Shown here piece by piece: positions 16,786-26,026 of a stretch of 64,000 nt of DNA. The stretch spans positions 62,001 through 126,000 of the forward strand of contig CAVXXD010000009.1 of the NCBI GenBank assembly GCA_963765625.1, read 5' to 3'. The translations under genes were made by a program, and so were the position numbers. Within the stretch, counting starts at the first letter, position 1. Each line of letters starts with the position of its first letter. The stretch comes from CAVXXD01 sp963765625. GTDB taxonomy: Bacteria; Actinomycetota; Geothermincolia; Geothermincolales; Geothermincolaceae. The notes under the pieces are model-generated. The model was not told the origin of the DNA. It searched no databases and saw only the letters and a list, made by a program, of their open reading frames with translations.

Positions 16786-17595
16786 CTACCCCTCCCCTTC
16801 GTTGTAGAAGGCCAGGCTGCGGTAGCGCATGCGCCGGCGTTCCAGCAGGGCGGTCATGGGCAGCGCTTCCAGCCAGCCGAGGTTTTCTACGATGGCCTCC
16901 TGCAGAAGAAGGGCGGCAGCGGCGGGATCGGCGGAAGCACCTCCCGGGGGTTCCGCCACGACGGCGTCCACCAGGTCGAGGTCGCGCAAGTCGCCGGAGG
17001 TCATGCGGAGCATGGAAGCGGCCTGGGGGGCCCGGGAGGAGTCTCTCCAGAGGATGGAGGCGCACCCTTCCGGGCTGATCACCGAGAAGTTGGCGTTCTC
17101 CAGCATCAGCACCACGTCCCCCATCCCCAGCGCCAGCGCCCCGCCGCTTCCCCCTTCTCCTATATAGACCACGATGACCGGGGTGCGAATGGCGGCCAGG
17201 GAAGCGAGGTTGCGCGAGATGGTCCAGGCCTGCCCTTCTTCTTCCGCCTCGATGCCGGGATAGGCACCGGGGGTGTCGACCAGGCAGAGCAGGGGCAGCG
17301 AGAGCCTTTCGGCCATGGTGAAGAGGCGCTGGGACTTGCGGAACCCTGCCGGGCTGGGCATGCCGAAGTTGCACCTGGCGCGTCCCGACGCCCCCCGCCC
17401 CTTGTCGTGCGCCACCACGGCCAGGCGGTAGCCTTGCATCGTCGCGAGACCGGTGACGATGGAAGGGTCTTCCTTGCCGCAGCGGTCGCCGCGCGTCTCG
17501 AAGAAGTAATCGCAGAGGTTTTCGATGTAGTCCCGCGCCGTGGGGCGGCAGGTCTGGCGCGCTTCGAGAACTCTGCTCCAGGCGGCATCGCTCAT
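16786..17595 (-). CDS. accA: Acetyl-CoA carboxylase carboxyltransferase subunit alpha
   Basis: 269 residues. Crotonase-fold carboxyltransferase: HDKGRGASGRARCNFGMPSPAGFRK, DTPGAYPG, IGEGGSGGALALG and ISPEGCASILWRD, all AccA signatures. The N-terminal coiled region common in longer AccA proteins is short. First gene of the ten-gene operon, two bases before the biotinyl-like gene. The region just upstream holds palindromic operator-like sites. Confidence 0.94.
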   Translation of the reverse strand: MSDAAWSRVLEARQTCRPTARDYIENLCDYFFETRGDRCGKEDPSIVTGLATMQGYRLAVVAHDKGRGASGRARCNFGMPSPAGFRKSQRLFTMAERLSLPLLCLVDTPGAYPGIEAEEEGQAWTISRNLASLAAIRTPVIVVYIGEGGSGGALALGMGDVVLMLENANFSVISPEGCASILWRDSSRAPQAASMLRMTSGDLRDLDLVDAVVAEPPGGASADPAAAALLLQEAIVENLGWLEALPMTALLERRRMRYRSLAFYNEGEG

Positions 17596-17617
17596 CCCGG
17601 TCCCCCTTCCAGCCTCT

Positions 17618-17678
17618 TTTTACCCTGGGTAAAACGATTGATACTAGAAGGGATAACGAGGAAACTTAGCCAGGGTTA
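17618..17678. promoter_or_regulatory. Two palindromic operator-like sites ahead of the fatty-acid operon
   Basis: TTTTACCC-T-GGGTAAAA (17618-17634) is a perfect 8-bp inverted repeat 22 bases before accA. A second, partial copy, TTAGCCAGGGTTA (17666-17678), matches the core TTACCCAGGGTAA at 11 of 13 bases; the centres are 46 bases apart. This spacing and position suit a repressor that binds two sites at the accA promoter. The sequence is not the FapR box of Firmicutes. The regulator is not in this window. Promoter elements themselves are not clear. Confidence 0.5.
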
Positions 17679-17760
17679 CAGGATTTCTGGAAAATTAATC
17701 GTTTTCCGGACATAATATGGCCGTACGGCATATCGGCAGCCGCGGCTTACAGGAGGGGCC

Positions 17761-18765
17761 ATAGGGAAACTGGGAGAGGTTCTGCACGGCGGGGAGATCA
17801 CCGGCGTCGACATTGCGTCCCTGCAGGATAAGCTCCTGTTTGACCGTTACCCGCACAGGGATCGCCTGGTCAGGTTCTTCATCCTGCTCTTTTTATCGGT
17901 TATCATAGCCACCTACGGGATAATCGCCAACTCGGCCGCCAGCGTCATCGGAGCGATGATCGTCTCGCCTATGATGACTCCCATCATGGCCCTCTCCCTG
18001 AGCATCGTCAGCGGGGACGCGCGCAACATCTTCCGCTCGATACTGATCATCGCCGCGGGCATTGTGACCATAGTGGGATTCGCTTATTTCCTCTCCTCAT
18101 TCATGAACCTGACGGCTCACATCGCCGGCAACGCCCAGGTGGCCGAGAGAATCTCGCCACGCCTCATCGACCTGGTCATCGCCCTGGCGTCGGGCGCAGC
18201 GGGCGCCTTCGCCGCCGGCCGCGAGGATGTGTCGGACGCGCTGCCGGGCGTGGCTATCGCCGTCTCCCTGATGCCCCCCCTCGCCGTCGTAGGCATCTGC
18301 CTGGCCGCGGGAGCCACCGGTGACGCCCTGGGGGCCCTGCTGCTCTTCCTGACCAACTTCCTGGCTATTATCATCGCCGGATTTATCGTCTTCGCCGTCA
18401 TGGGATACGGCGGAGCCGCCCTCGACCTCAAGGGGAGAAAAGCCAAGGGCTTCTCGATAGCAGTGATCATTATCGCGACTATCGTAATATCGGTGCCCCT
18501 GGGCATCACCGGTTTCCGTGTCACCAGCGAGCAGGTCCTGAAGCAGCGGACCGAGCGGGAGATCGAGGGGTGGCTCGAGGGAACAGGATACGATCTGTTC
18601 TCCATCGAGGTCAGCGGGATAGAAGTGGACGCCGTCGTGTCGGGGGAAGGAGACCTGCCCCCCTTCGAGGAGCTACTCTCGAATATCCGTGACCGCTCTG
18701 GCGACGTGACCGTCCGCCTGAAGGTGGTCCCGGAGCGCACCTACGAGGGAAACACCTTCGAGTGA
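17761..18765 (+). CDS. DUF389 family integral membrane protein, start codon unclear
   Basis: Multi-helix protein starting with an amphipathic N-terminal cytoplasmic segment, F-D-R-Y-P-H-R-D-R-L, TM1 through IIANSAASVIGAMIVSPMMTPIMALS (signature of DUF389/TIGR00341), then four or five more helices, GAAGAFAAGRED and ISLMPPLAVVGI-like loop, and a C-terminal soluble tail. The first ATG (17956) would cut TM1 in half. The frame is open back to a stop at 17713-17715; AGGAGGGG at 17751-17758 precedes an ATA at 17761 (a CTG follows at 17770), so initiation is probably at one of these, or the ATA is an ATG altered by error. Function is unknown in the family; a transporter is often assumed. Confidence 0.8.
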   Translation: MGKLGEVLHGGEITGVDIASLQDKLLFDRYPHRDRLVRFFILLFLSVIIATYGIIANSAASVIGAMIVSPMMTPIMALSLSIVSGDARNIFRSILIIAAGIVTIVGFAYFLSSFMNLTAHIAGNAQVAERISPRLIDLVIALASGAAGAFAAGREDVSDALPGVAIAVSLMPPLAVVGICLAAGATGDALGALLLFLTNFLAIIIAGFIVFAVMGYGGAALDLKGRKAKGFSIAVIIIATIVISVPLGITGFRVTSEQVLKQRTEREIEGWLEGTGYDLFSIEVSGIEVDAVVSGEGDLPPFEELLSNIRDRSGDVTVRLKVVPERTYEGNTFE

Positions 18766-18907
18766 TGCCGGCGCACGAGGCCGGTTACGCCGTCTGTGTT
18801 AAGTTCAATCCCACAAGGGTACAATAAAATAACCTCGGGGCGGCCGGGGCGCAAGCGCCGCTGGCGCCGTTGATGAAACATCAGCCTCCATGGAAAGGGG
18901 AAAAACC

Positions 18908-20812
18908 ATGAGCGAACCTAAAGAAGCCACAAGCTTTACCGAGCAGGCCAACCTGGACGTGTGCGGTCACACCCACCTCGACTGGGACGACCAGGAGGAC
19001 TGGGAGGACGCGCAGAGGGGCTTCATCGCCCGCCTCGAGCCCCCGATAATCAAGGACCCCGGGGGCAAGACGGTGTGGGACCTCGAACCCTACTCCTTCC
19101 TGAAGCAGGAGGATTCCCCTCCCTCCGTCAACCCCTCCCTGTGGCGCCAGGCGCGCCTGAACATGTTCCACGGCCTGTTCAAGGTGGTCGACCACGTCTA
19201 CCAGGTGCGCGGGTACGACCTCTCAGTGATGAGCATCATCGAGACCGACTCCGGGTACATCGTCATCGACCCGCTCATCTCGGCCGAATGCGCCTCCGCC
19301 TGCATGGAGCTGGTATACGAGCACCTGGGCAGGAAGCCGGTGGTGGCGATGATCTACACCCACAGCCACATCGACCACTGGGGCGGGGTCAAGGGAGTCA
19401 TCTCCGAGGAGGACGTCAGGGCGGGGAAGACCATGGTCATCGCACCGGAAGGGTTCACCGAGGCAGCGGTGAGCGAGAACGTACTGGCCGGCAACGTCAT
19501 GACCCGCCGGGCCTTCTTCATGTACGGGAGCCTGCTGCCCAAGGGGGCCAGGGGGCAGGTGGACGCCGGGCTTGGCAAGGTCATCTCCACCGGCACCACC
19601 ACCCTCATCGAGCCCACCGTGATCATCGACACCACCCCCACCGAGATGGACATAGACGGGGTGAAGGTCATCTTCCAGAACACGCCGGACACCGAGGCCC
19701 CGGCGGAGATACAGTTCTTCTTCCCCCAGTTCCGCGCCCTGTGCATGGCGGAGAACTGCTCCCACAACCTTCACAACCTCTACACCCTGCGCGGCGCCCA
19801 GGTGCGGGACGCCCGGAACTGGGCCCACTACATCGACGAAGCCATCGAACTCTTCGCGGGGGAAACCGACCTGGTCTTCGCCAGTCACCACTGGCCGGTG
19901 TGGGGGCACGACCGCTGCCTGGAATTCCTTAAAAAACAGCGCGACATGTACAAGTACCTGCACGACGAGGTCTTGAGGCTGGCCAACCACGGCAAGACCA
20001 TGCTGGAGATCGCCGAGGAGATCGAGCTGCCGGAGGAACTGGAACGGGAGTGGTACAACCGCGGCTACTACGGCTCGGTCAACCACGACGCCAAGGCCGT
20101 TTACCAGAAGTACCTGGGCTGGTTCGACGGCAACCCCGCCAACCTGCACCCCTTGCCGCCGGAGCAGGGCGCCGCGCGCTACGTGGAGTTCATGGGAGGA
20201 GCCCGGGCCATCATCGACAAGTCGCGGGAGGCCTTCGAGAAGGGCGACTACCGCTGGGTGGCCGAGGTGGTCAACCACCTGGTCTTCGCCGAACCCGACA
20301 ACCGGGAAGCACGGGAGCTGCAGGCCGACGCGCTGGAGCAACTGGGTTACCAGGCGGAGTCCGGCCCGTGGCGCAATTTCTACCTCACCGGGGCCATGGA
20401 GCTGCGCGAGGGAGTCAAGCCCATCGGGCAGGCCAAGACCGCCGGAGCCGACGTGATCGGCGCCATGGACGTGAGCATGCTCTTCGACTTCATGGCGGTG
20501 CGGCTCAACGGGCCGGAGGCCGGAGGCCGGTCACTGAGCATCGGCATCAACTTGACCGATACGGCACAGGAGTACCTGTTGTACCTGGAGAACGGGGTGC
20601 TCAACCACTCCTCCGGGCGGCGGGAAGGGCCTCCGGACGCCGCCCTCACCCTGACCCGGGCAACCCTCAACGATATCCTGCTGCAGCAGGCGACCATGCA
20701 GGACAAAATCGCCTCGGGAGAGGTCAAACTGGAGGGCGACCCGGGCAAACTGGCCGAGTTGTTCGGGCTCATGGACGACTTCGAGCCCTGGTTCAACATC
20801 GTCACTCCCTGA
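18908..20812 (+). CDS. Type III linear alkylsulfatase (metallo-beta-lactamase fold, SdsA/BDS1-like)
   Basis: 634 residues from ATG 18908 (ribosome site AAAGGGG just before). Metallo-beta-lactamase domain with THSHIDHWGG (151-160), later E-N-C-S-H-N-L-H-N-L-Y-T-L-R-G-A and SHHWPVWG, which are the zinc ligands and signature of the SdsA1/BDS1 alkylsulfatases; then an alkylsulfatase dimerisation domain (RARxIxDKSREAFEKGDYRW) and a C-terminal SCP-2-like lipid-binding domain. This family cleaves primary or secondary alkyl sulfates such as SDS with inversion. No signal peptide is visible, so it is probably cytoplasmic. The following membrane protein, 24 bases downstream, may be linked. Confidence 0.9.
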   Translation: MSEPKEATSFTEQANLDVCGHTHLDWDDQEDWEDAQRGFIARLEPPIIKDPGGKTVWDLEPYSFLKQEDSPPSVNPSLWRQARLNMFHGLFKVVDHVYQVRGYDLSVMSIIETDSGYIVIDPLISAECASACMELVYEHLGRKPVVAMIYTHSHIDHWGGVKGVISEEDVRAGKTMVIAPEGFTEAAVSENVLAGNVMTRRAFFMYGSLLPKGARGQVDAGLGKVISTGTTTLIEPTVIIDTTPTEMDIDGVKVIFQNTPDTEAPAEIQFFFPQFRALCMAENCSHNLHNLYTLRGAQVRDARNWAHYIDEAIELFAGETDLVFASHHWPVWGHDRCLEFLKKQRDMYKYLHDEVLRLANHGKTMLEIAEEIELPEELEREWYNRGYYGSVNHDAKAVYQKYLGWFDGNPANLHPLPPEQGAARYVEFMGGARAIIDKSREAFEKGDYRWVAEVVNHLVFAEPDNREARELQADALEQLGYQAESGPWRNFYLTGAMELREGVKPIGQAKTAGADVIGAMDVSMLFDFMAVRLNGPEAGGRSLSIGINLTDTAQEYLLYLENGVLNHSSGRREGPPDAALTLTRATLNDILLQQATMQDKIASGEVKLEGDPGKLAELFGLMDDFEPWFNIVTP

Positions 20813-20836
20813 GAATAGGTTTCGAGGGGGAAGGCC

Positions 20837-21545
20837 TTGGATATCAGCCGGAAGGGCGACGGTACCGCGTATGATCCCATGGCCCCTAAGGGCCTCAGGG
20901 CCCCACGCGCCGCGGCCATCGCAGGCATCGTTTTCTCGTTGCTCATCGGGACCAGCATCGTGCTCATCAGACTGTCCCTGCCCTCGGACCCGGCCGAGGC
21001 CGGGGCCTGGCTCAGCGACGGCGGCCGCAGGACGTCGGTGGTCGTCGCGGCCAATCTCATACCCTTCGCGGGCATCGCTTTCCTCTGGTTCATAGGGGTA
21101 ATACGCAACCGGCTGGGCGACAGGGAGGACCGGTTCTTCGCCACGGTATTCCTGGGCAGTGGGTTACTCTTTATCGCCATGCTCTTCGCGGCCGCGGCCA
21201 TGGCTTTCGGCCTGCTCGCCAGCTTCGAGTGGGCACCGGTTACGGACATGGAGAAGGACTTGTGGGACCTGGGCAGCAAGGCGACCTTAGCCCTGCTGAA
21301 CGTCTTCTCCATGCGCATGGCGGCGGTGTTCGTCATCTCCACGTGCACCATCGCCATCCGTACCGCGGTCATCTATCGCTGGATAGCCTACCTGGGATTT
21401 CCCATCGCCCTGGTGCTGCTGCTCGTAGGGGGATCGGTGCCCTATGTCGCCCTGCTCTTTCCCCTGTGGATACTGCTTGTGCCTGGACATCCTGGTAAAC
21501 AGCCTGCGCGAGGGACGCGAAGCCAGCAAGGCGCCGGCTGCATAG
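20837..21545 (+). CDS. Membrane protein of unknown function, frameshifted near its end
   Basis: Start TTG 20837 (ribosome site GAGGGGGAAGG). Five or six TM segments, with LLIGTSIVLIRLSLP near the start, AANLIPFAGIAFLWF, LLFIAMLFAAAAMAFGLL and WIAYLGFPIALVLLLVGG; the last helix FPLWILL is followed, after one extra base near 21475-21480, by C-L-D-I-L-V-N-S-L-R-E-G-R-E-A and a stop at 21543-21545. The uncorrected frame runs on with a low-complexity, GC-driven tail and is not credible. No family is recognised. It lies 24 bases after the alkylsulfatase, so export or uptake of alkyl sulfates or their products is a possible but unproven role. Confidence 0.6.
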
Positions 21546-21629
21546 GGCGCTCCCCGGCCGGGAGTGCCGGACCCGCGCCTTCCGGGCCGGGCGGCAGAGG
21601 GGCTTTCAGTGGTACGGCGCGGGCAGCGT

Positions 21630-23258
21630 TCAGGTCCGTCTGAACCTCTCCTGGAGGTCCTTAAGCCTCTCCTTCTGCTTCGGTGAGATCTTCTCCCAGT
21701 CCGGCTCCCTCTCTTCGGTGTAGAAGAAGGTGTCGGAGACGCCGTTGGGGTCGAAGGCGGCCGAGACCTTCTTCTGCCATTGGTTGAAATCGTATGCCAG
21801 GGGAGAAAGATATTTGCGGGTGATCGGAGTAAAAGCGTCCAGGGGGATGTTACACTGCTCCATGGCGGCCAGAGTGGTGTCGAAGTTGAAGGCCTCCAGG
21901 TTCTCCCGGTGCTCGCGCAGGCGCTGATCGTAGAAGAAGATGGTCTCGCAGTGGCCGTAGAGGTTGTTCTCGTACTGGATGATGTAGGGGTTCTCACCGC
22001 CGTCGTCGATGAGCCGGCCCCGGCGGATGCTTTCCGCCTTGGGCCCCTGCATGGCATGGGTCCACTCGTACTGCGAGTCGGAGGCCTCGTTGCCGTCAAG
22101 GTTGGTCGCGAACATGTTGCCGAAGCGGAAAACCGTCGCGAAGACGGTACAGCGCAGCAGGTTGGTGCCCATCAGCCGGCGGACCGGCTCGATGTCGGCC
22201 ATGTTCATGGCTACGCCCCCCACCCCGTTGACGATGTGGTGCAGCACTTCTTCCTGCCACGCCAGCTCGTCCGGGGAACTGCCCACCAGGGTGATCATGA
22301 AGGGGTTGGCGACAGCGGCGTTGGCCAGGTCCATCACCGCCTTGCCTTTCTTCACCAGCTTCTGGAAAAGGTGGGGCATCAGCAGCAGAAGGAACTCGGT
22401 GGTGACCATGCGCACCAGCAGGTAGCCGATCTCCGCCTCGCCGATCTTATATATAGCCTCGGTGGAGGCCTCCTCGGTGGGGAAGGCGCAGTTGTAGAAA
22501 CGGCAGCAGCCGGGCAGGCCGGCGACGGAGTCGAGGATCAGTCCCTTTCCTTCGATGACCTCCGGGCCCGGCCAGTCGAAGAGTTTGATGGCCGCCCCGG
22601 TAAAGATGCCGAACCCCCCGAAGGCGCCGGAGGTGCCTCGCAAGATGCCGCGCAGTGAAGGTCCGGGGCCGTCGCCCGAGAACCACCCGGCACCTGAGCC
22701 CAGGGCTCCCAGGCGCAGTATCTCGCCGTTGGGCAGGACCCACTCCGTCCCCAGCAGGTTGCGGGAGGAGGTCCCCATGTAGATGCTGTCGTTGCCGCAA
22801 CCGTGCATGGAGGTGGCGCCGGCCAGGGGGGAGCAATGGGGGCCCGCTCCCACGATGTGGGTGTTGAGGCCGAGCTTCCACGCTTCCGCCTGCAGCTCTC
22901 CGCCGCAGACGTAGGGTTGCACCGCCGCGTACATGTTCTTCTCGTCTATCTCCAGGATGCGGTCCATGCGCCGCAGGTCGACCTGGACCACGTCGTCGCT
23001 GCTGGGGCCGTTAGGGGCCCCCCAGCCGGTGGAGAGCGCCTTGAACTTGAGGCCGTGGCGGTTGCAGGCGCGCACCACCGCCTGTACTTCTTCGGTTGAA
23101 GCGGGCAGTACCACCGCCGCGGGGCGCTTAACCCAGAGTTCCCCGGACATGTTGAGGAAGGGCTGCCAGGCGTAGCTGTCCAGCATGGCCGGCTCGCGGG
23201 TGACGTTCTCCTCCCCCACCGCTTCTTCCAGGGCACGGTACGCTTCCTCGCTTATCAT
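21630..23258 (-). CDS. FAD-linked oxidase (GlcD-like, vanillyl-alcohol-oxidase fold)
   Basis: 542 residues. PCMH-type FAD domain: VVLPASTEEVQAVVRACN, then G-W-G-A-P-N-G, the pyrophosphate loop region, VQVDLRRMDRI and GATSMHGCGNDSIYMGTSSRNLLG; C-terminal substrate cap domain follows. Such proteins oxidise 2-hydroxyacids or, in the vanillyl-alcohol-oxidase group, phenols and ethers, passing electrons to Fe-S partners. It is the last gene of the GntR-led operon and overlaps the CCG protein by four bases (ATGA), so the two probably form a complex, as GlcD does with GlcF. Substrate unknown; the corrinoid and methyltransferase genes in the operon hint at a methylated or alkoxy compound. Confidence 0.85.
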   Translation of the reverse strand: MISEEAYRALEEAVGEENVTREPAMLDSYAWQPFLNMSGELWVKRPAAVVLPASTEEVQAVVRACNRHGLKFKALSTGWGAPNGPSSDDVVQVDLRRMDRILEIDEKNMYAAVQPYVCGGELQAEAWKLGLNTHIVGAGPHCSPLAGATSMHGCGNDSIYMGTSSRNLLGTEWVLPNGEILRLGALGSGAGWFSGDGPGPSLRGILRGTSGAFGGFGIFTGAAIKLFDWPGPEVIEGKGLILDSVAGLPGCCRFYNCAFPTEEASTEAIYKIGEAEIGYLLVRMVTTEFLLLLMPHLFQKLVKKGKAVMDLANAAVANPFMITLVGSSPDELAWQEEVLHHIVNGVGGVAMNMADIEPVRRLMGTNLLRCTVFATVFRFGNMFATNLDGNEASDSQYEWTHAMQGPKAESIRRGRLIDDGGENPYIIQYENNLYGHCETIFFYDQRLREHRENLEAFNFDTTLAAMEQCNIPLDAFTPITRKYLSPLAYDFNQWQKKVSAAFDPNGVSDTFFYTEEREPDWEKISPKQKERLKDLQERFRRT

Positions 23259-24526
23259 GCCGGCCTCCCTTCCACCGACTGCAGGACCAGTTCGGCCAGG
23301 TCGTATATTTTCATGTTGTAATTATTTGCGGCCACCGCGTCATTGAAGACCCGCTCGCACCAGGGGCATGCCGTAACCAGGGCCTCGGCCCCGGTACTGA
23401 GAGCTTCTTCCAACCTTTCTTTCGCGGTCCAGGCGGCGAACTCCGGGAAAGCGTCGATGACGCCGCCCCCCGCCCCGCAACACCAGGACCACTCGCGGAT
23501 GCGCTCCATCTCCACCAGCTTCAGGCCGGGCACCGCATTGATCAGGCGGCGCGGCTCGTCATAAATACCGCGCCGGCCGGTGCGGCTCTGGCAGCGCAGA
23601 CGCTGGCGCTTGTCCCCCGTCCACTCGCCCAGGAAGGGTTCACCCATGCGGCCCAGGTGGCAGGGGTCGTGGTAGGTGACCTTGAGGGGCACGGCGTGAC
23701 GCGGGCGCAGGCGGCCCTGGCGCACCAGCCGGTCCAGCAGCAGGGCGAGGTGGAGCGGCTCCGCTGTCAGCTCGATGCCCATGCGCGGGTAGAGGTGGCG
23801 GAAGGCCGCGAATCCATCGGAGCACGGCGTGACCAGTATCGAAGCACCGGAGGCCTTCACTCTCGCCTGCATGTCCTCGGCGAAGTTGCGGGCCTCGCCC
23901 CGGTATCCCAACTCGTAGGCACGCCCGCCGCAACAGGACTCCTCAGCCCCGGCGATGCCCACATCGAGGCCGGCCTCCTGCAGCAGGCGCACCCCGGCGT
24001 GGAGGGCCGGCCACAGTTCCTTATCGTAGGAGAAGCGGCAGCCCGCGTGGAGCATCACGTCCACCTTCTCGCGGTTGACGTCGGCAAGTCCCAGCCCTTC
24101 CGCCCAGGCGCCGCGCTCGCCCTTGGCCTCTCCCAGCATGTTGTTCTCCTGCTTCAGCCCGTCGATGGCCGCCATGTGCTCCACCAGCAGCTGACCCTCC
24201 TCCACGCATTCGGCCCGCAGTTCCAGCAGCACCTCGGTGAGGTCGATGATCTCCCGGTAGGTCTTGCAGGTGGTGTCGCAGGCCCCGCACATCTGGCAGG
24301 CATAGATTACCTCGCTCACCCGCTCGGTCAGTTCGCTCCGGCCCTCCATGATGGAAAGGCCCATGTTCATGCGGCCGGAGCCGGAGTAGGAGTGGAAGTT
24401 GAAGCGGTTAATGGAGGGGCAGTTGTGGGAGAAGCGGGCACTGCGCATCTGGTTGAAGGGCACCCACTTGCAGGAGGAACAGCGCACGCAGGCGGCCATG
24501 TCTTCGCGGTATTCCCTTATTGACAT
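23255..24526 (-). CDS. CCG-domain iron-sulfur oxidoreductase (GlcF/HdrD-like)
   Basis: 423 residues from ATG 24524-24526 (ribosome site GGAGGTG). N-terminal Cys motifs CVRCSSC and ACQMCGACDTTC (about residues 14-100) for Fe-S clusters, then two CCG domains: ESCCGGRAYELG and WSWCCGAGGGVIDAFPEF; D-P-C-H-L-G-R also typical. CCG domains bind a non-cubane [4Fe-4S] in HdrB and are found in electron-transfer proteins pairing with flavin oxidases. It sits between the two GlcD-like genes (overlap with one, two bases from the other), so it is probably their electron acceptor, sending electrons to the quinone pool or a ferredoxin. Confidence 0.88.
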   Translation of the reverse strand: MSIREYREDMAACVRCSSCKWVPFNQMRSARFSHNCPSINRFNFHSYSGSGRMNMGLSIMEGRSELTERVSEVIYACQMCGACDTTCKTYREIIDLTEVLLELRAECVEEGQLLVEHMAAIDGLKQENNMLGEAKGERGAWAEGLGLADVNREKVDVMLHAGCRFSYDKELWPALHAGVRLLQEAGLDVGIAGAEESCCGGRAYELGYRGEARNFAEDMQARVKASGASILVTPCSDGFAAFRHLYPRMGIELTAEPLHLALLLDRLVRQGRLRPRHAVPLKVTYHDPCHLGRMGEPFLGEWTGDKRQRLRCQSRTGRRGIYDEPRRLINAVPGLKLVEMERIREWSWCCGAGGGVIDAFPEFAAWTAKERLEEALSTGAEALVTACPWCERVFNDAVAANNYNMKIYDLAELVLQSVEGRPA

Positions 24527-24527
24527 C

Positions 24528-26026
24528 TCACGCACCTCCCCCAGCCGCTCCGGCGGCCCCCGCTTCCCCGAAGCAGAGCTTGCCGCGGTTGAGCACGTTG
24601 TCGGGGTCAAATATCTTCTTCAGCTCGCGCAGGGCGTAAACGGTGTCGGGGCAGCGGTCGTAGGCCACGCCGGTCCAGGGGTCGTAGGGCCTGGAGAAGA
24701 AGGCCCCCGCCTCCGCCAGGGCCGGGGCGGCTTCCCGCGACAGCCCGAGCGCGCGGGCCGTCTCTTGATTATCTGACGGGTTGTAGAATAGTTGGAACTC
24801 CAGGTGGCAGGAGCGCCCCTGCTGGACGGGCTGGACGTATACACCCATGTCGTCCCGGGAGAAAGCGTGGCGCTCGCAGGCTTCTTCCATGATGGAGATG
24901 AAGCTGGGGACCCGGTCCAGGGTGGTGAGGAAGAAGATGTCCCGGCCGGCCCCCTTGAGGCGCGCCTTCCAGTGCGGCCCGGCTCCTGATAGACGCGCAG
25001 CGCTTCGGCCACCCGGGCACCACTCGCGCCTGGTATTTCGCGGAGCGGGGCCAGGCCGTTGGAGCGGGCGATGAGCCCCAGGTCTTTCTCCTGGTAGGCG
25101 ACCCTCCGCTCGGGCAGCATGTCCGCTATTCCTGACATAGCGTAAATAAGCGTGTAAGGGGCCTGGCGGCCGGCGGCGGCTCTTATCTCGTCGGGGCTGC
25201 CTCCCAGCAGACAGGCCAGGGCGGTAGCGTCGAGGACGAGCATCTCGTCTCCCAGGCGCCTCTTGCAGGCTTCGTAGATGAAGGGGCTCAACCAGGCCGG
25301 GTTGCCGGCCTGGATGAAAAAGAAGGTATGGATGGACGGTTTGACCTCCAGCTTGACCGTCCCCCAGGTCACCAGGCCCAGGGTCCCTTGCGACCCCTGC
25401 AGAAGCTTGCCCAGATCGGAGGAGGCGGGGCCCATGGGATTCTTCTGGGCATTGCCCAGCGCCCACTGGTCCTCCAGCGAACCGGGACCCGCGGCCGAAC
25501 CAGTGCGGAAAAAGTCCCCGCTGCCGAAGACCACCTCCGTGCAGAGCAGAGGGTCGGTCGTATCGAAGTGATACTTGGGTACGAGGAAGGGTTCCCGCTC
25601 GAGGCAGCTGGCCAGCACCGACTTGCCGGGGCGCGGCGCCAGGGGGGAGAGCACCCGCAGGCCCTGCCGTCCCGCTTCCAGCTCCAGGGCGGCGAAGGTC
25701 ACCCCCGGCTCGACCAGGGCCACGCGGTTGCGACGATCGACGCGGACGATGCGGTCCATGCGTGAGAGGTCCACCATAACCGCGGGCTCGGCGGGGATTG
25801 AGCCGCCCTTGAGGTGGGGAGCTCCCGATGAGACCGGCACCAGGTTGAGCCCTTCGGAACGGGCCAGGTCCACCAATCCCTTCACCTGCCCGGCGTCGGA
25901 AGGCCGGACCTCGCAGAGAGACATGCCCTCCAGGCCCGGGCTGTCCTCGGGCATAAGGGTGATCGCTCCCTCGCCCACCACACTCTCAAGCTTCCGCTGC
26001 TGCTCGGCTGTGAGTATGCTATTCAT
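24528..26026 (-). CDS. Second FAD-linked oxidase (GlcD-like), frameshifted
   Basis: N-terminal part from ATG 26024-26026 has the FAD-binding domain (R-P-S-D-A-G-Q-V-K-G-L-V-D-L-A, V-S-S-G-A-P-H-L-K-G-G, KSVLASCLEREPFL). A missing base in the run GCGGCCCGG (about 24975-24983) moves the frame; the C-terminal cap continues GRDIFFLTTLDRVPSF, DDMGVYVQPVQQGRSCHLEFQL and ends L-K-K-I-F-D-P-D-N-V-L-N-R-G-K, the usual last FAD-binding motif of this fold. Restored length is about 499 residues. It resembles the VAO-fold oxidase/demethylase group more than classic GlcD. Same operon as, and diverged from, the oxidase at 21630-23258. Confidence 0.82.

Noticed and set aside
17618..17634. FapR-type operator
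   Set aside because: Sequence does not match the FapR TTAGTA-type consensus; reported as an unassigned palindrome.
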